Assembly (NCBI GenBank): GCA_937888735.1
Contig: CALASN010000102.1
Span: forward strand, 1-16,552
Source of the DNA: UBA5499 sp002426275
GTDB taxonomy: Bacteria > Bacillota > DTU084
DNA length: 16,552 bases
Direction: 5' to 3'
A model generated the notes under the pieces. It saw only the letters and a program-made list of their open reading frames with translations. It searched no databases and was not told where the DNA came from. Numbering within the stretch: the first letter of the stretch is position 1; each line of letters starts with the position of its first letter. A program made the position numbers and the translations under genes. Positions 1 to 8,261 of the stretch are shown here, piece by piece.

Positions 1-1290
1 ATAGTTGCCATGCCATAACAAGAGTTTGGTTTCTGCTCCCCAGAGATTCTTAAAGTTCCAGGTAACTTCTCCTTTATCATGGAGAAAACTTCGGGCTCTA
101 AGGCCTGCGGTCAGGGGCAACAGCTCCTGATAGTCCTCATGCAAGTAGCTCACAGACAACGGGCCCAAAGAAACAGGCCCCGCATTAGTTCGCCAACCAG
201 CCCGATTACGATAATAATCATATTGATATGGATCGTCTTCAGATTGGAAAACGTAATCAGCAGGTAGGTTAATTACACCGGTATAACCTGTGCCCGCTGT
301 CCGGCTGCGGGGATAATTAGGTCCGATTGCCAAATACCTAACCTCCAGCGGCAATGTCAAGCTGCCGAGGCTGGTAGCAAAGTTGGAGTTCAGGAGCATA
401 GCTTGATCCCGCACCGGATCCGGCGCTACAAATAAGTTGTCATCATCATAAGACCAGTTTAGCTCGCCATTGAATCTGCCTTTCAAAAAGCCATTACTAA
501 AATTGTTCTGAAAGGCAACCCCAAAAAGACTGCTTCTGGTAGCTTTATTGGTTAGGGGACCTGTGCGTAGATCATCGGCTAATTGATAGAAAAGCACTTG
601 CGCGTTGGTATTAGGACTGAGACTGATAGTGCTGCGCAACCCCAAAAAGAGCTGATCGTAATTACTGCCTGCTCCCCTTCTGGTTCTGGCAATCCAGGGG
701 GTAAGCCCCACGTTGTTGATTTTGGTATCTAACTTCACCCCTTGAAAACGCCAACTGGAGACGAAATCCACTGATTCATCAAGAATTCGCCTGTTGCGTC
801 CCATGGTGAGGGGAGTAAAGTAAAGATCCAGATCTCCGGCCGAAAAACCAACTCTGTTCTTAGCAATATTAAACGAACCGTCCAAAGACTGTCTGCTGAT
901 TGCGGTGGATGGATTTCCTCCATAGGGATTCTGATAGAGAGTGAACGTGATATTGCTGTTAAAAGCTGAACTCAGCTTTGTGCGCATGGCCATCTCCGCC
1001 ACAAAGCGGGGGTTTCCAGCAGAAAGCGAACCTGCTGAATTATCGCGCCAGTCCAGCTCTACCCGGGCTCCTCCCAGCCAGACTCCAAAGCCACTGTTTT
1101 GGCTCTGAAATTGCCTTTCTTCTTGCTGGAGCTGCTCCTCGATGTTCTTAATGGAACCTTCATAGAGCAGCAAATAATTTTCGAATTCAATCATCAAATC
1201 GTTAAGCTCATCTTCGCTGACTGCCAACGAATTTTGAGCTGCCGATCCCACAAGCAACAGGCAAAGGATCAGGCCTTTTAGCCATTTCAT
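1..1290 (-). CDS. Exported beta-barrel (porin-like) protein, C-terminus beyond window
   Basis: Reading the minus strand from the ATG at 1290 gives 430 codons with no stop, so the gene runs off the left edge. It begins with a signal peptide (MKW-LKG, then a Leu-rich core ending near residue 23, NSLA). Residues about 25-60 are acidic and Gln/Glu-rich, likely a short helical or coiled-coil segment. From about residue 60 on, the sequence alternates polar and hydrophobic residues with many Gly, Asn, Tyr and Trp and short turns, as expected for an outer-membrane beta-barrel. A strong SD (GGAAGGGGGG) precedes the start, 19 bases after the stop of the upstream barrel gene, so the two are probably cotranscribed. 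I recognise no named family. The N-terminal helical stretch might contact the cell wall or a partner, but no SLH motif is visible. Its role as a pore or surface barrel is inferred from composition and context only. Confidence 0.75.
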   Translation of the reverse strand, partial: MKWLKGLILCLLLVGSAAQNSLAVSEDELNDLMIEFENYLLLYEGSIKNIEEQLQQEERQFQSQNSGFGVWLGGARVELDWRDNSAGSLSAGNPRFVAEMAMRTKLSSAFNSNITFTLYQNPYGGNPSTAISRQSLDGSFNIAKNRVGFSAGDLDLYFTPLTMGRNRRILDESVDFVSSWRFQGVKLDTKINNVGLTPWIARTRRGAGSNYDQLFLGLRSTISLSPNTNAQVLFYQLADDLRTGPLTNKATRSSLFGVAFQNNFSNGFLKGRFNGELNWSYDDDNLFVAPDPVRDQAMLLNSNFATSLGSLTLPLEVRYLAIGPNYPRSRTAGTGYTGVINLPADYVFQSEDDPYQYDYYRNRAGWRTNAGPVSLGPLSVSYLHEDYQELLPLTAGLRARSFLHDKGEVTWNFKNLWGAETKLLLWHGNY

Positions 1291-1309
1291 TGAATACCCC
1301 CCTTCCCTT

Positions 1310-2185
1310 TTACATCTCCAGTCCCAAACCAATCCGATGTGCATCTCCTAAATTATCCTGCTGAAAACTATATTCCACGCGGATATTACCTGCTTTGATG
1401 CCAAAACCAGCGCTGAGACTGCCGCCATTAATTCCGGCTCGCAACGCAATTCCAGGTGCCACTTCCCGCTCCACACCAAGTCTCCAGCCTTGATTATGGT
1501 CCACAGCAATTACCGTAAGGTCGTCAGGAGCATACGCTGCACCTAAAGAGAAAACCGGCACCAGCTTCTCATTAATATCACTATCAAGAACGCCGCTTTC
1601 CGCTTTTTTACCACGCATCACTGTATACGGATCGTTGAGCATTCCCCCAAAGCGAAATTTGCCTTTTTCCACTAAAATTCCTAAATCAAACCCTAACCCT
1701 AAGGCGCTGACATCAAACTCAGCAGACTCGAATTTCACAGGTAAAACTTTTATATTCATTCCCAGTTGTGCGAAACCAATCAGGGGCAATTGTGCCGCTT
1801 TCGCTTTGCTCAGATAAAAAGCAGTTTCGTTATAAGGAAAGGCCAATGCCGAACTTGCATCCAGACGAGTCAAAGTCAGACCACTGCGGCCTAAAACAGG
1901 CAGATTGCAGGTGGCAGCGAAATAATCATAGCTTATTCCCATCCCGAAAAGATCAGTGTGCATGAAGTCCACTTTTCCTGCGTCTACGTTTTCAAAACCA
2001 GCTGGATTCCACAGCGCTGTGCTAAGGTCATCAGCCACAGCAGTGAAGGCTCCACCCATTCCTAATGCTCTAACCCCGGCTCCAATGTTAGGGTACCATC
2101 CGCGTAAGGGAGCTGTTGATTCTGTTGCGGTCACGCTCACGCTCATTAGTGCAAATAAAATCGCCCAAGCAAGTATCTTTCTCAT
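1310..2185 (-). CDS. PorV/PorQ-like outer membrane beta-barrel protein
   Basis: This 291-residue protein has a signal peptide (residues 1-20, cut after SVTA). The N-terminal block of the mature protein is diagnostic: GVRALGMGGAFTAVADD followed by NPAGF around residues 37-64. It is typical of the PorV/PorQ/UPF0164 group of 14-stranded, FadL-like outer membrane barrels. The rest is a series of amphipathic beta strands (LGLGFDLGILV, FRFGGMLND, SLGAAYAPDD). The last strand ends in GLGLEM rather than a terminal Phe. PorV is known as an outer-membrane shuttle for type IX secretion substrates in Bacteroidetes, while related barrels occur widely without that system. Here the gene follows a paralogue by 16 bases and lies downstream of three secreted proteins with FlgD-type C-termini. 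An accessory role in their export or anchoring is plausible but inferred. SD is GGAGGGA just before the ATG. Confidence 0.82.
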   Translation of the reverse strand: MRKILAWAILFALMSVSVTATESTAPLRGWYPNIGAGVRALGMGGAFTAVADDLSTALWNPAGFENVDAGKVDFMHTDLFGMGISYDYFAATCNLPVLGRSGLTLTRLDASSALAFPYNETAFYLSKAKAAQLPLIGFAQLGMNIKVLPVKFESAEFDVSALGLGFDLGILVEKGKFRFGGMLNDPYTVMRGKKAESGVLDSDINEKLVPVFSLGAAYAPDDLTVIAVDHNQGWRLGVEREVAPGIALRAGINGGSLSAGFGIKAGNIRVEYSFQQDNLGDAHRIGLGLEM

Positions 2186-2201
2186 TTAAATCCCTCCATC
2201 T

Positions 2202-3017
2202 TTAGAACTTTAATAGGGTAGTTACCATGTTCATCCAACCTGAATCTGTATTGCGACAGGCATAATCAACCTGTAGCATCCCCTTCTTGAAGCCTGCGCC
2301 GAAAACAGGCTGCGCTCCATTCCAGCCAGCCCGTAGGCTCAGAGAACCCAGATCTCGTTCAAAACCATAACGGTATTGCCAGCTCTCTTCTTGAAAGGTG
2401 CCTGTAACGTTGATTGTGCCCAGAGCGTGCTGCCAAGCTGCGCTAACCTGCCAGCTGCTAGGTTCAGGTGAAGAGAGTGCCTGTTGCCACTTTTGCCACG
2501 AAAACGCATTATCCCAGACTACACTCCCTTGTAGGGAACCCCACCTCCAACTGCCAGCTAGATCCAGGCTTCTTGCTTGCCCTAGATCCGTATCTACCAC
2601 TTGCTGCGCAGTTTCTAGATTAATGGCAACAGCAAAGTTGCCTAGTTTTCTGGCCAAAGCCAGATTAAGATTTTTTTCTGAGAATGGCACCATGGCAAAT
2701 GTCCCTGCATCCAGCTGGCTATACCCTAAACCAAGAGCTCCTTCATTTTCAGTCAGGGGAAGGACACAGCCAAAATAAATGCTATTCAGACCCAAAAGCG
2801 AATAATTATTCAGACCCGTGATCACTTGTCTTTCCGTTTGCCATGCCAAACCTGCAGGATTGATGAAAACAGCTCCTGCATCATTACTACTGCCAATGCC
2901 ACCACCTAATGCTACAGCCCGGGCGCCTTCTGGTGGCCAGAAGTCAGCAGCTAAAGCTGCTGCATTACTTGTGATGAGCAAGGCTAAGATGAAAACTACC
3001 AGTTTATTTCCTGACAT
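2202..3017 (-). CDS. PorV/PorQ-like outer membrane beta-barrel protein (paralogue)
   Basis: The protein is 271 residues when started at the ATG of MSGNKL (3017). Two upstream in-frame ATGs (3035, 3023) exist, but the SD AAGGGAGG lies inside or right against them and sits 7 bases before 3017, which decides the start. A signal peptide (about residues 1-24, ending ALA) is followed by a shortened version of the family block: EGARAVALGGGI, then NPAGLAW. Alternating beta strands follow, with a C-terminal Phe (TLLKF) as in many BAM-assembled barrels. It is paralogous to the next gene (1310-2185), sharing the GARAxxxGGxx...NPAG block and the late AGF-x-K-x-G-x-(L/I)-x-V-(D/E)-Y strand. Having two divergent paralogues side by side suggests a pair with separate tasks or a heteromeric assembly. 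The 87-base gap to the upstream 1078-residue gene holds no terminator-like hairpin, so cotranscription is likely. Confidence 0.8.
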   Translation of the reverse strand: MSGNKLVVFILALLITSNAAALAADFWPPEGARAVALGGGIGSSNDAGAVFINPAGLAWQTERQVITGLNNYSLLGLNSIYFGCVLPLTENEGALGLGYSQLDAGTFAMVPFSEKNLNLALARKLGNFAVAINLETAQQVVDTDLGQARSLDLAGSWRWGSLQGSVVWDNAFSWQKWQQALSSPEPSSWQVSAAWQHALGTINVTGTFQEESWQYRYGFERDLGSLSLRAGWNGAQPVFGAGFKKGMLQVDYACRNTDSGWMNMVTTLLKF

Positions 3018-3104
3018 TTCCATTCCTCCCTTCATGCGACTTACAGTCCAAGATAACTTTGCCGATCCGCAAATCTAGCTTTCACTTCCTCTCAGCTACA
3101 AAGC

Positions 3105-6100
3105 TCACCTTAAATAATGGATAATTAGGGGCATTTTCAGCTGCAATTTGCTGCCAGCTTGATTCTGAAACTCCAATAAAATAATATAAAGTCCGTTAGG
3201 TAGCAATTCGCCCCGCTGATTTTCCCCTGGCAGGTACAGCTGAAATTCACCTGGCTCTGTTGGTAAGCTGTGACTATTCATCAATTGACCCTGTAAATTC
3301 AAGATCTTAACTTGCAGGAGGGCAGTTTGGTTCACAAACAAGCTGGCAGTAACAACTTCCCCTTTGCGCTCAATCTTCTTGGGGAAATGTAAGGGCCTTG
3401 CCTGTAGCGTCTCGGGTGCTTTGTCCACAAAGATCACCTGCGAAGTGGAGGCAACCTCCCCTACCGTAGCTTTCAGTTCTAAAGAACCAGGCTTTTCGCT
3501 GATGCACTTTACCGTAGCCCTGCCGGCCGCGAAGACGCTTTGCTCTAGAATTGTAAGCGCTCCTAACGAAGCCTCTAGCTCAAAATCTCCAGTATAATCT
3601 TCCATTAGCTTACCGTCAGCATCCTGAGCCTCAAGCTTAACGATAAATGGCACTGTGGCCTCAACTTCAGAAGGCATTTCAAATCCAATCCGGTCTAAAA
3701 CCGGGTCAGAGGAGACGATGATGAATTCCCATTCCTTAGTCTGGGTTTTGCCCCCGTCATCTGTAAGGGAAAGCAATACCCAATGCTTGCCAAGGGGGAG
3801 ATTTTGTGCCGGCTGATAGCTGACGGCGCCAGCTGGCACTGCTAACTGCTCTGTTACCTCTTCTCCATCTAGCCACATTCTCACGCTGCTTAGCTCTCCA
3901 CCTGGAACTAAGGGACTATATTGAACCTCAATTTGAGGCTTGCGGCCTGTGAGCTCAGCTCCTTGTCCCGGCTGGATGCTATCAATCTGCAGCGTGCTAT
4001 CAACCAAGGCAAATGTCCATTCCTTGTTTATAGTCTCCTGGCTATCTGTCAGACTCACCTTCACTGTATGGTTGCCAACTTTAGCCTGCTCAGCAGGAAC
4101 AGTGTAGGTTAATCCATGCTCACCAATCTGGGCTGCAGAGGTTACATTCTCTCCATTCCACAGCAACGTCACTGCGTTAGTGATTAAAGGTAGATCCTCT
4201 TCATAGTCAACCTTAATTGTCAGGGAACGATTGGCAAGCAAACTGGCACCGGCGCGCGGTTCTACATTAGTGATTATTGGCGGAGCACAGTCAACTTCAG
4301 GTCCGTCTCCCCATAGTTCCATCTCTCCCAGCAAGAGATATTTGGTGGATGTTGCTAGTTGTATTTTCAAATACCTGACAGCTACCTTAAGGGGCACAAC
4401 CGCCCAGTAGTTGTTATAGCTGTTGCTGGTTAAATCCAGATATGCGCCTGCCCGCTGCCAACTGTAACCATCAATGCTGTAGAGAACTTCCAGCTCTTCT
4501 AGCTTCCGATCTGTATATGAACCAACATATCCGGACTCTTCAGGTGGCAAGGATAGATAGTTCATTCTCAGTTCCTGAATGTGATAGGTTTTCTGCAAAT
4601 CTACCTCCAGGGCAACTGAGTGGCCGCCGCTTAATTGATACCAGCCCAAGCCATTGTAAATTTGATCTGAACCATTAGTTAAGACTCCACTACTAAAGGA
4701 AATCTCCTCACCAGTTCCGGCAACATCGCTAAATACCGTCGGTGCGGGGTTCCATTTATAAGTACCACCTGTGTCATAAGCCTCACTTCTGCCCTTGTTA
4801 TTGCTCAAAAGCCGCCAACTTTTACGGGAAGTGATAAAAGACCAGCTAAACTGCTGCGCAAGAGGCAGACCATCCCTGCCTTTTAACCCTTTGGTGACTA
4901 CGATGGTGTATTCAGTCTCAGGCTCTAACTTAGCGGTAGGAACGAAACAGGCTGCATTAGTGGACTCGTTAAAGCTAACTAGTCCAGGAACAGGTTGGCC
5001 GTTTGCATCTAGTAGCTTTACAGTCCCGCTGGCGACTGTTGTTCTGTCTACGGGTTTACTGAAGTTCAGCTGAATGCTTTCGTTCAACCGCAGTGTACTC
5101 GTTGCTGGTTCTAACACTGTTAGAGGATATGGATCGAAAATAACTGTCTGGGCAGTGGCCTCTGGATTGATTGCATAAGGATCCAAAGAATGCAAGCGCA
5201 AAGTATTTGCACCTTCTGTAAATTGCACTCCGGTGAAGGCCAATCGACCGCTGCTATCTGCCGTCTGCACTGCTTGCCACATGCTAGGCTCAACTGTCAG
5301 TTGGGCAGAGGCGCCTGGTACGGTGCGACCGAAAATGGTAGCACCATTTACGGCAACATGGGTGCTATTTTCAGCCAACTCTGTGCGAAGCGCCTTCGCT
5401 TCAATGGAACAAATGTAGCCCCAACCGCCTTCAGTGCGGGTTACCTCCAAGCGAATTTTCTCAGTCACTCTGCCTGGAAAAGTGCAGATTGCCTCACTTA
5501 AGGATTTATCATCTGCGATTTCATATACTTTAACCCACTGATCGCCCTCAAGGAGATAAATCTTGTAACCCACAATCCGTCTTGGCCCCAAGTCTTCAGC
5601 TGCAGAACTATTTTTGTAGAGCCTGACTGTATCCACATAAGTTGCCTGAGACAAATTCAGTGTGATCACATACGGATTGCTATCAGTAGGTGCACGACCT
5701 GCAATCCAGAAACTGCTATCGTCACCGTCTATTAATTTGGTGGTTTTCCCCAAATCACTGTTTGAATGCGAATCAGCTGTTGTCACAGTGGTTCCTAGAT
5801 CAGCATGGGATAAGATGGTGAAAAACTTTAGCTCCCATTCCTTAATCTGAACGCTGCTGGTGGTCCAGCCTTCTTCAACGTAAAAACGCACATAGCGATA
5901 TTCTACCGGCGCGAATAAATTAATGAATTTTCCTGCCCTGTTTTCGTAGTCCCAATTAGTGATTAAGGTCCAGTTAGCATCATTTGCATGATCGCTCCAG
6001 GCTGCAGGATCATTAGAACCTTCCAGCCTTCCTTTTTTGGCAGCGTATTGCATACCAGAGGGATTAGCATTGCTGGAATTGGTGGTGGCCAGGTAATTGA

Positions 6101-6341
6101 ATGGCTTGACCTGACCTAGATCAATTACCAAATACGTCCCTGCAGGGGGGCCTGAGACCCAAAAGGTACTAGGATTCCCATCTACGGCATTGGTAGCCGG
6201 AAATTGTCCGGACTGAGTATTACGAGCAATGACTGGTTTATTTAGAGTCAGATTGATGTCTGTTTCAAAGGCCAGTGCTGCCTGCAACATGCTACAAGTG
6301 AAAGCTAGCGCAAGCAATAAACCTAAAAATCGAAATTTCAT
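3105..6341 (-). CDS. Large exported protein: three discoidin-like domains, Ig-like repeats, FlgD-type C-terminus
   Basis: The protein has 1078 residues and a signal peptide (1-24, ending ALA|FE). Domains as read: discoidin/F5-8C about 28-173 (AVDGNPSTFWVS, LVIDLG, YRYVRFYV); a second discoidin 176-318 (LIDGDDSSFWIA); an Ig-like linker 322-403; a Big_5-type Ig domain 405-503 (LNFSKPVD, LEPETEYTIVV); a third discoidin-like domain 506-678 (ALEVDLQKTYHIQELRMNY, VRYLKIQLA, GEMELWGDG); Ig-like repeats 685-780, 786-875 and 880-973; and a FlgD/sorting-type domain 978-1078 (VKILNLQGQL, LLPNGLYIILLEF) ending PLIIHYLR. Discoidin domains usually bind glycans, so a role in polysaccharide binding or adhesion outside the cell is likely; no catalytic domain is seen. 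The first discoidin is paralogous to that of the 769-residue protein (shared KxGRLEGSN and AAW). SD GGAGGGGG precedes the ATG, 14 bases after the upstream stop. Confidence 0.85.
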   Translation of the reverse strand: MKFRFLGLLLALAFTCSMLQAALAFETDINLTLNKPVIARNTQSGQFPATNAVDGNPSTFWVSGPPAGTYLVIDLGQVKPFNYLATTNSSNANPSGMQYAAKKGRLEGSNDPAAWSDHANDANWTLITNWDYENRAGKFINLFAPVEYRYVRFYVEEGWTTSSVQIKEWELKFFTILSHADLGTTVTTADSHSNSDLGKTTKLIDGDDSSFWIAGRAPTDSNPYVITLNLSQATYVDTVRLYKNSSAAEDLGPRRIVGYKIYLLEGDQWVKVYEIADDKSLSEAICTFPGRVTEKIRLEVTRTEGGWGYICSIEAKALRTELAENSTHVAVNGATIFGRTVPGASAQLTVEPSMWQAVQTADSSGRLAFTGVQFTEGANTLRLHSLDPYAINPEATAQTVIFDPYPLTVLEPATSTLRLNESIQLNFSKPVDRTTVASGTVKLLDANGQPVPGLVSFNESTNAACFVPTAKLEPETEYTIVVTKGLKGRDGLPLAQQFSWSFITSRKSWRLLSNNKGRSEAYDTGGTYKWNPAPTVFSDVAGTGEEISFSSGVLTNGSDQIYNGLGWYQLSGGHSVALEVDLQKTYHIQELRMNYLSLPPEESGYVGSYTDRKLEELEVLYSIDGYSWQRAGAYLDLTSNSYNNYWAVVPLKVAVRYLKIQLATSTKYLLLGEMELWGDGPEVDCAPPIITNVEPRAGASLLANRSLTIKVDYEEDLPLITNAVTLLWNGENVTSAAQIGEHGLTYTVPAEQAKVGNHTVKVSLTDSQETINKEWTFALVDSTLQIDSIQPGQGAELTGRKPQIEVQYSPLVPGGELSSVRMWLDGEEVTEQLAVPAGAVSYQPAQNLPLGKHWVLLSLTDDGGKTQTKEWEFIIVSSDPVLDRIGFEMPSEVEATVPFIVKLEAQDADGKLMEDYTGDFELEASLGALTILEQSVFAAGRATVKCISEKPGSLELKATVGEVASTSQVIFVDKAPETLQARPLHFPKKIERKGEVVTASLFVNQTALLQVKILNLQGQLMNSHSLPTEPGEFQLYLPGENQRGELLPNGLYIILLEFQNQAGSKLQLKMPLIIHYLR

Positions 6342-6355
6342 AATCTTCCCCCTCC

Positions 6356-8248
6356 CTAACGTATTAAAACAATGGGCTTTTGTTCAGCCGGATACCTTGG
6401 CTCGCCCTGATTCTGCACGTAAACCCGATAGAAATACAGACCACTGGAGAGGGATTTGCCAGAGTCGGTTTTTCCGTCCCAGGAAATCTCATAAGCGCCA
6501 GAAGCTTGTTCCCCTTCAAACAGCGTCCGCACCTTCTGACCTGCCATGTTATAGATCTCGATCTGAACCCTGATCTGTTCCTCAGAAGAGGCAGGCTGAT
6601 CAACTACGTAAGTGATGGTCGTTTCATCTCGAACTCCATCTCCATTGGGAGAAAACGGATTGGGAAATGCTTCTGTGTAAATCACGCTGAGCATAGAACC
6701 TGGAACCACTAGCGGCTCCATTTCTATGTCCTGATATTCACCAGCAGCTATAAGCTGAACCGTCACGTAACCGGCTTTAGCAAAACGCAGGCGCACATGC
6801 TCCGCAGCCTTTACCACAGGAAGAATGTACTGACCGTTTAGGTCAGTGCTGACCTGGCTGCCATCAGCAGGATTGGCTACTGCGACGCCACTGATGGCGG
6901 CAAAAGGAGCAGCCGCTTCAATAACGCTGCCGGCGATGTAAGAGCAAGCACCAGTAACTACGTTAGAGCCGGAGCTCTCCAGCCCGCTTTGCCCAATTGC
7001 TGTGACGGCATACCAATAAGGTTTTCCTGAATCGACAGTTTCATCCAGCCATTCTGTCTGGGTCAGACAAGCTCCCACCAGCTCCCCTTGCTCAGCTGAA
7101 AGGATGGGTAACTCACTTCTGTAGACATGGTAATAAACCGCTTCCGGACTTTGGCTCCAGCTTAATTTGATCCCTGCCTGCTTAGTTGAACCAAGCTTTA
7201 CATTGACGTCCACGGGCGTACTGCCCTGGACTGCCGTCAGCTGTATTGGCTCGAGGTTTACGTTTGAAGCTAGAGGCACATTTATACTGACCTGGTGGCT
7301 TGAATAACCTTCTTTAACAAAAACCAGGCTTTGATTTCCAAAAGGTGCGTTTTCCAGTTGATATGCACCGCTACTATCGGTATACGTTTTTATAGCAGAG
7401 CCTTGGGCTGCTACCAGCACGTTTTCTAAAGGTGCGCCAGAGGAGTCTGTCACAACTCCGCTGACAGTTCCCACTTGCCAGTAGACAATTCTGGCAGTAC
7501 CTGTTTCAATTATGCTGCCAGACTGGTCCAAAAGCACGGGTTTTACTTCATTACGTCCAGGCGACAGCTCCAAAAAAGCCGTAAAATGACCTGTCTCGTC
7601 TACCAGCAAGTCTGTTCCTGAAGGGACGTCATTTACCTGGAACGCTACTGTGCTGCGCGGTTGCGCAAAGCCTTCCAGGCGAACCACCTTATCTTTGGTC
7701 CATGCTTCAGGAGCAGGTCTGCGTAAAAACGGTGTTCCTTCGCCAAAAATTTGAATCTCGTTGAGAAATGGCCAAACCCCTGCGCCCCGTTCTGTGCTGG
7801 TAATGATAAAGCGTACACGTTCTGCTACTTTACCTGCGCCCAGAGAAAGGGTGTGCACAGGTTCCAAATTCCCAGAAATATTAGCTAGGGTTTCCCAGCG
7901 GCCATCAGCCCAAACTTCGATGGTGTAATCTGTAGCCATAGCCGGCCCGGGAGGAGAATTTTGTTTGTAAATCTTCAGCTCATCAATCAAGCGCGGCTTC
8001 CCCAAATCAATAAGCAGCCAGGGACTTGCCGAAGCGTTCATCTGAGGTGCCCAGGCGCTGTTGTAACTCGCAGCACCAGTATCCCCATCGATAACCTCGA
8101 TAGCGAGATATGACGGGTGTTCACTGGCAGCACTGACTGTTGCTCCTTGGGATTGGGTGGCAAAGTTTACCTTTGCTGCCAAGCCGGTTCCCGACAGTAG
8201 CAGCATAGTTAATATACACCACCAAGAAACTCCAATACGTCGCATCAT
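6356..8248 (-). CDS. Exported protein: discoidin, two carboxypeptidase-regulatory-like domains, FN3, FlgD-type C-terminus
   Basis: The 630-residue protein starts with a signal peptide (about 1-25, GTGLAA). A discoidin domain spans 32-170 (SPWLLIDLGKPRLIDELKIY, then FLNEIQIFGEG). An Ig-like linker follows at 172-256, then a carboxypeptidase-regulatory-like domain at 260-338 (VSGVVTDSSGAPLENVLV, DSSGAYQLENAPFG), FN3 at 343-432 (IKLSWSQSPEAVYYHVYRSE, YWYAVTAI) and a second, degenerate regulatory-like domain at 437-512 (DLNGQYILPVV). The C-terminus (525-630) is a FlgD-type domain with FPNPFSPNGDGVRDETTI, IEIYNMAGQKVRTL, ISWDG and SSGLYFYRVYV, ending KPIVLIR. The architecture repeats the C-terminal three-quarters of the 769-residue neighbour, so the two are duplicates that diverged; this copy lacks the first discoidin. 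Adjacent ATGs at 8248 and 8245 both follow SD GGAGGGG, and the second has the better spacing. It is probably exported and surface-exposed; ligand unknown. Confidence 0.85.
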   Translation of the reverse strand: MMRRIGVSWWCILTMLLLSGTGLAAKVNFATQSQGATVSAASEHPSYLAIEVIDGDTGAASYNSAWAPQMNASASPWLLIDLGKPRLIDELKIYKQNSPPGPAMATDYTIEVWADGRWETLANISGNLEPVHTLSLGAGKVAERVRFIITSTERGAGVWPFLNEIQIFGEGTPFLRRPAPEAWTKDKVVRLEGFAQPRSTVAFQVNDVPSGTDLLVDETGHFTAFLELSPGRNEVKPVLLDQSGSIIETGTARIVYWQVGTVSGVVTDSSGAPLENVLVAAQGSAIKTYTDSSGAYQLENAPFGNQSLVFVKEGYSSHQVSINVPLASNVNLEPIQLTAVQGSTPVDVNVKLGSTKQAGIKLSWSQSPEAVYYHVYRSELPILSAEQGELVGACLTQTEWLDETVDSGKPYWYAVTAIGQSGLESSGSNVVTGACSYIAGSVIEAAAPFAAISGVAVANPADGSQVSTDLNGQYILPVVKAAEHVRLRFAKAGYVTVQLIAAGEYQDIEMEPLVVPGSMLSVIYTEAFPNPFSPNGDGVRDETTITYVVDQPASSEEQIRVQIEIYNMAGQKVRTLFEGEQASGAYEISWDGKTDSGKSLSSGLYFYRVYVQNQGEPRYPAEQKPIVLIR

Positions 8249-8261
8249 TTCCCCTCCATTC

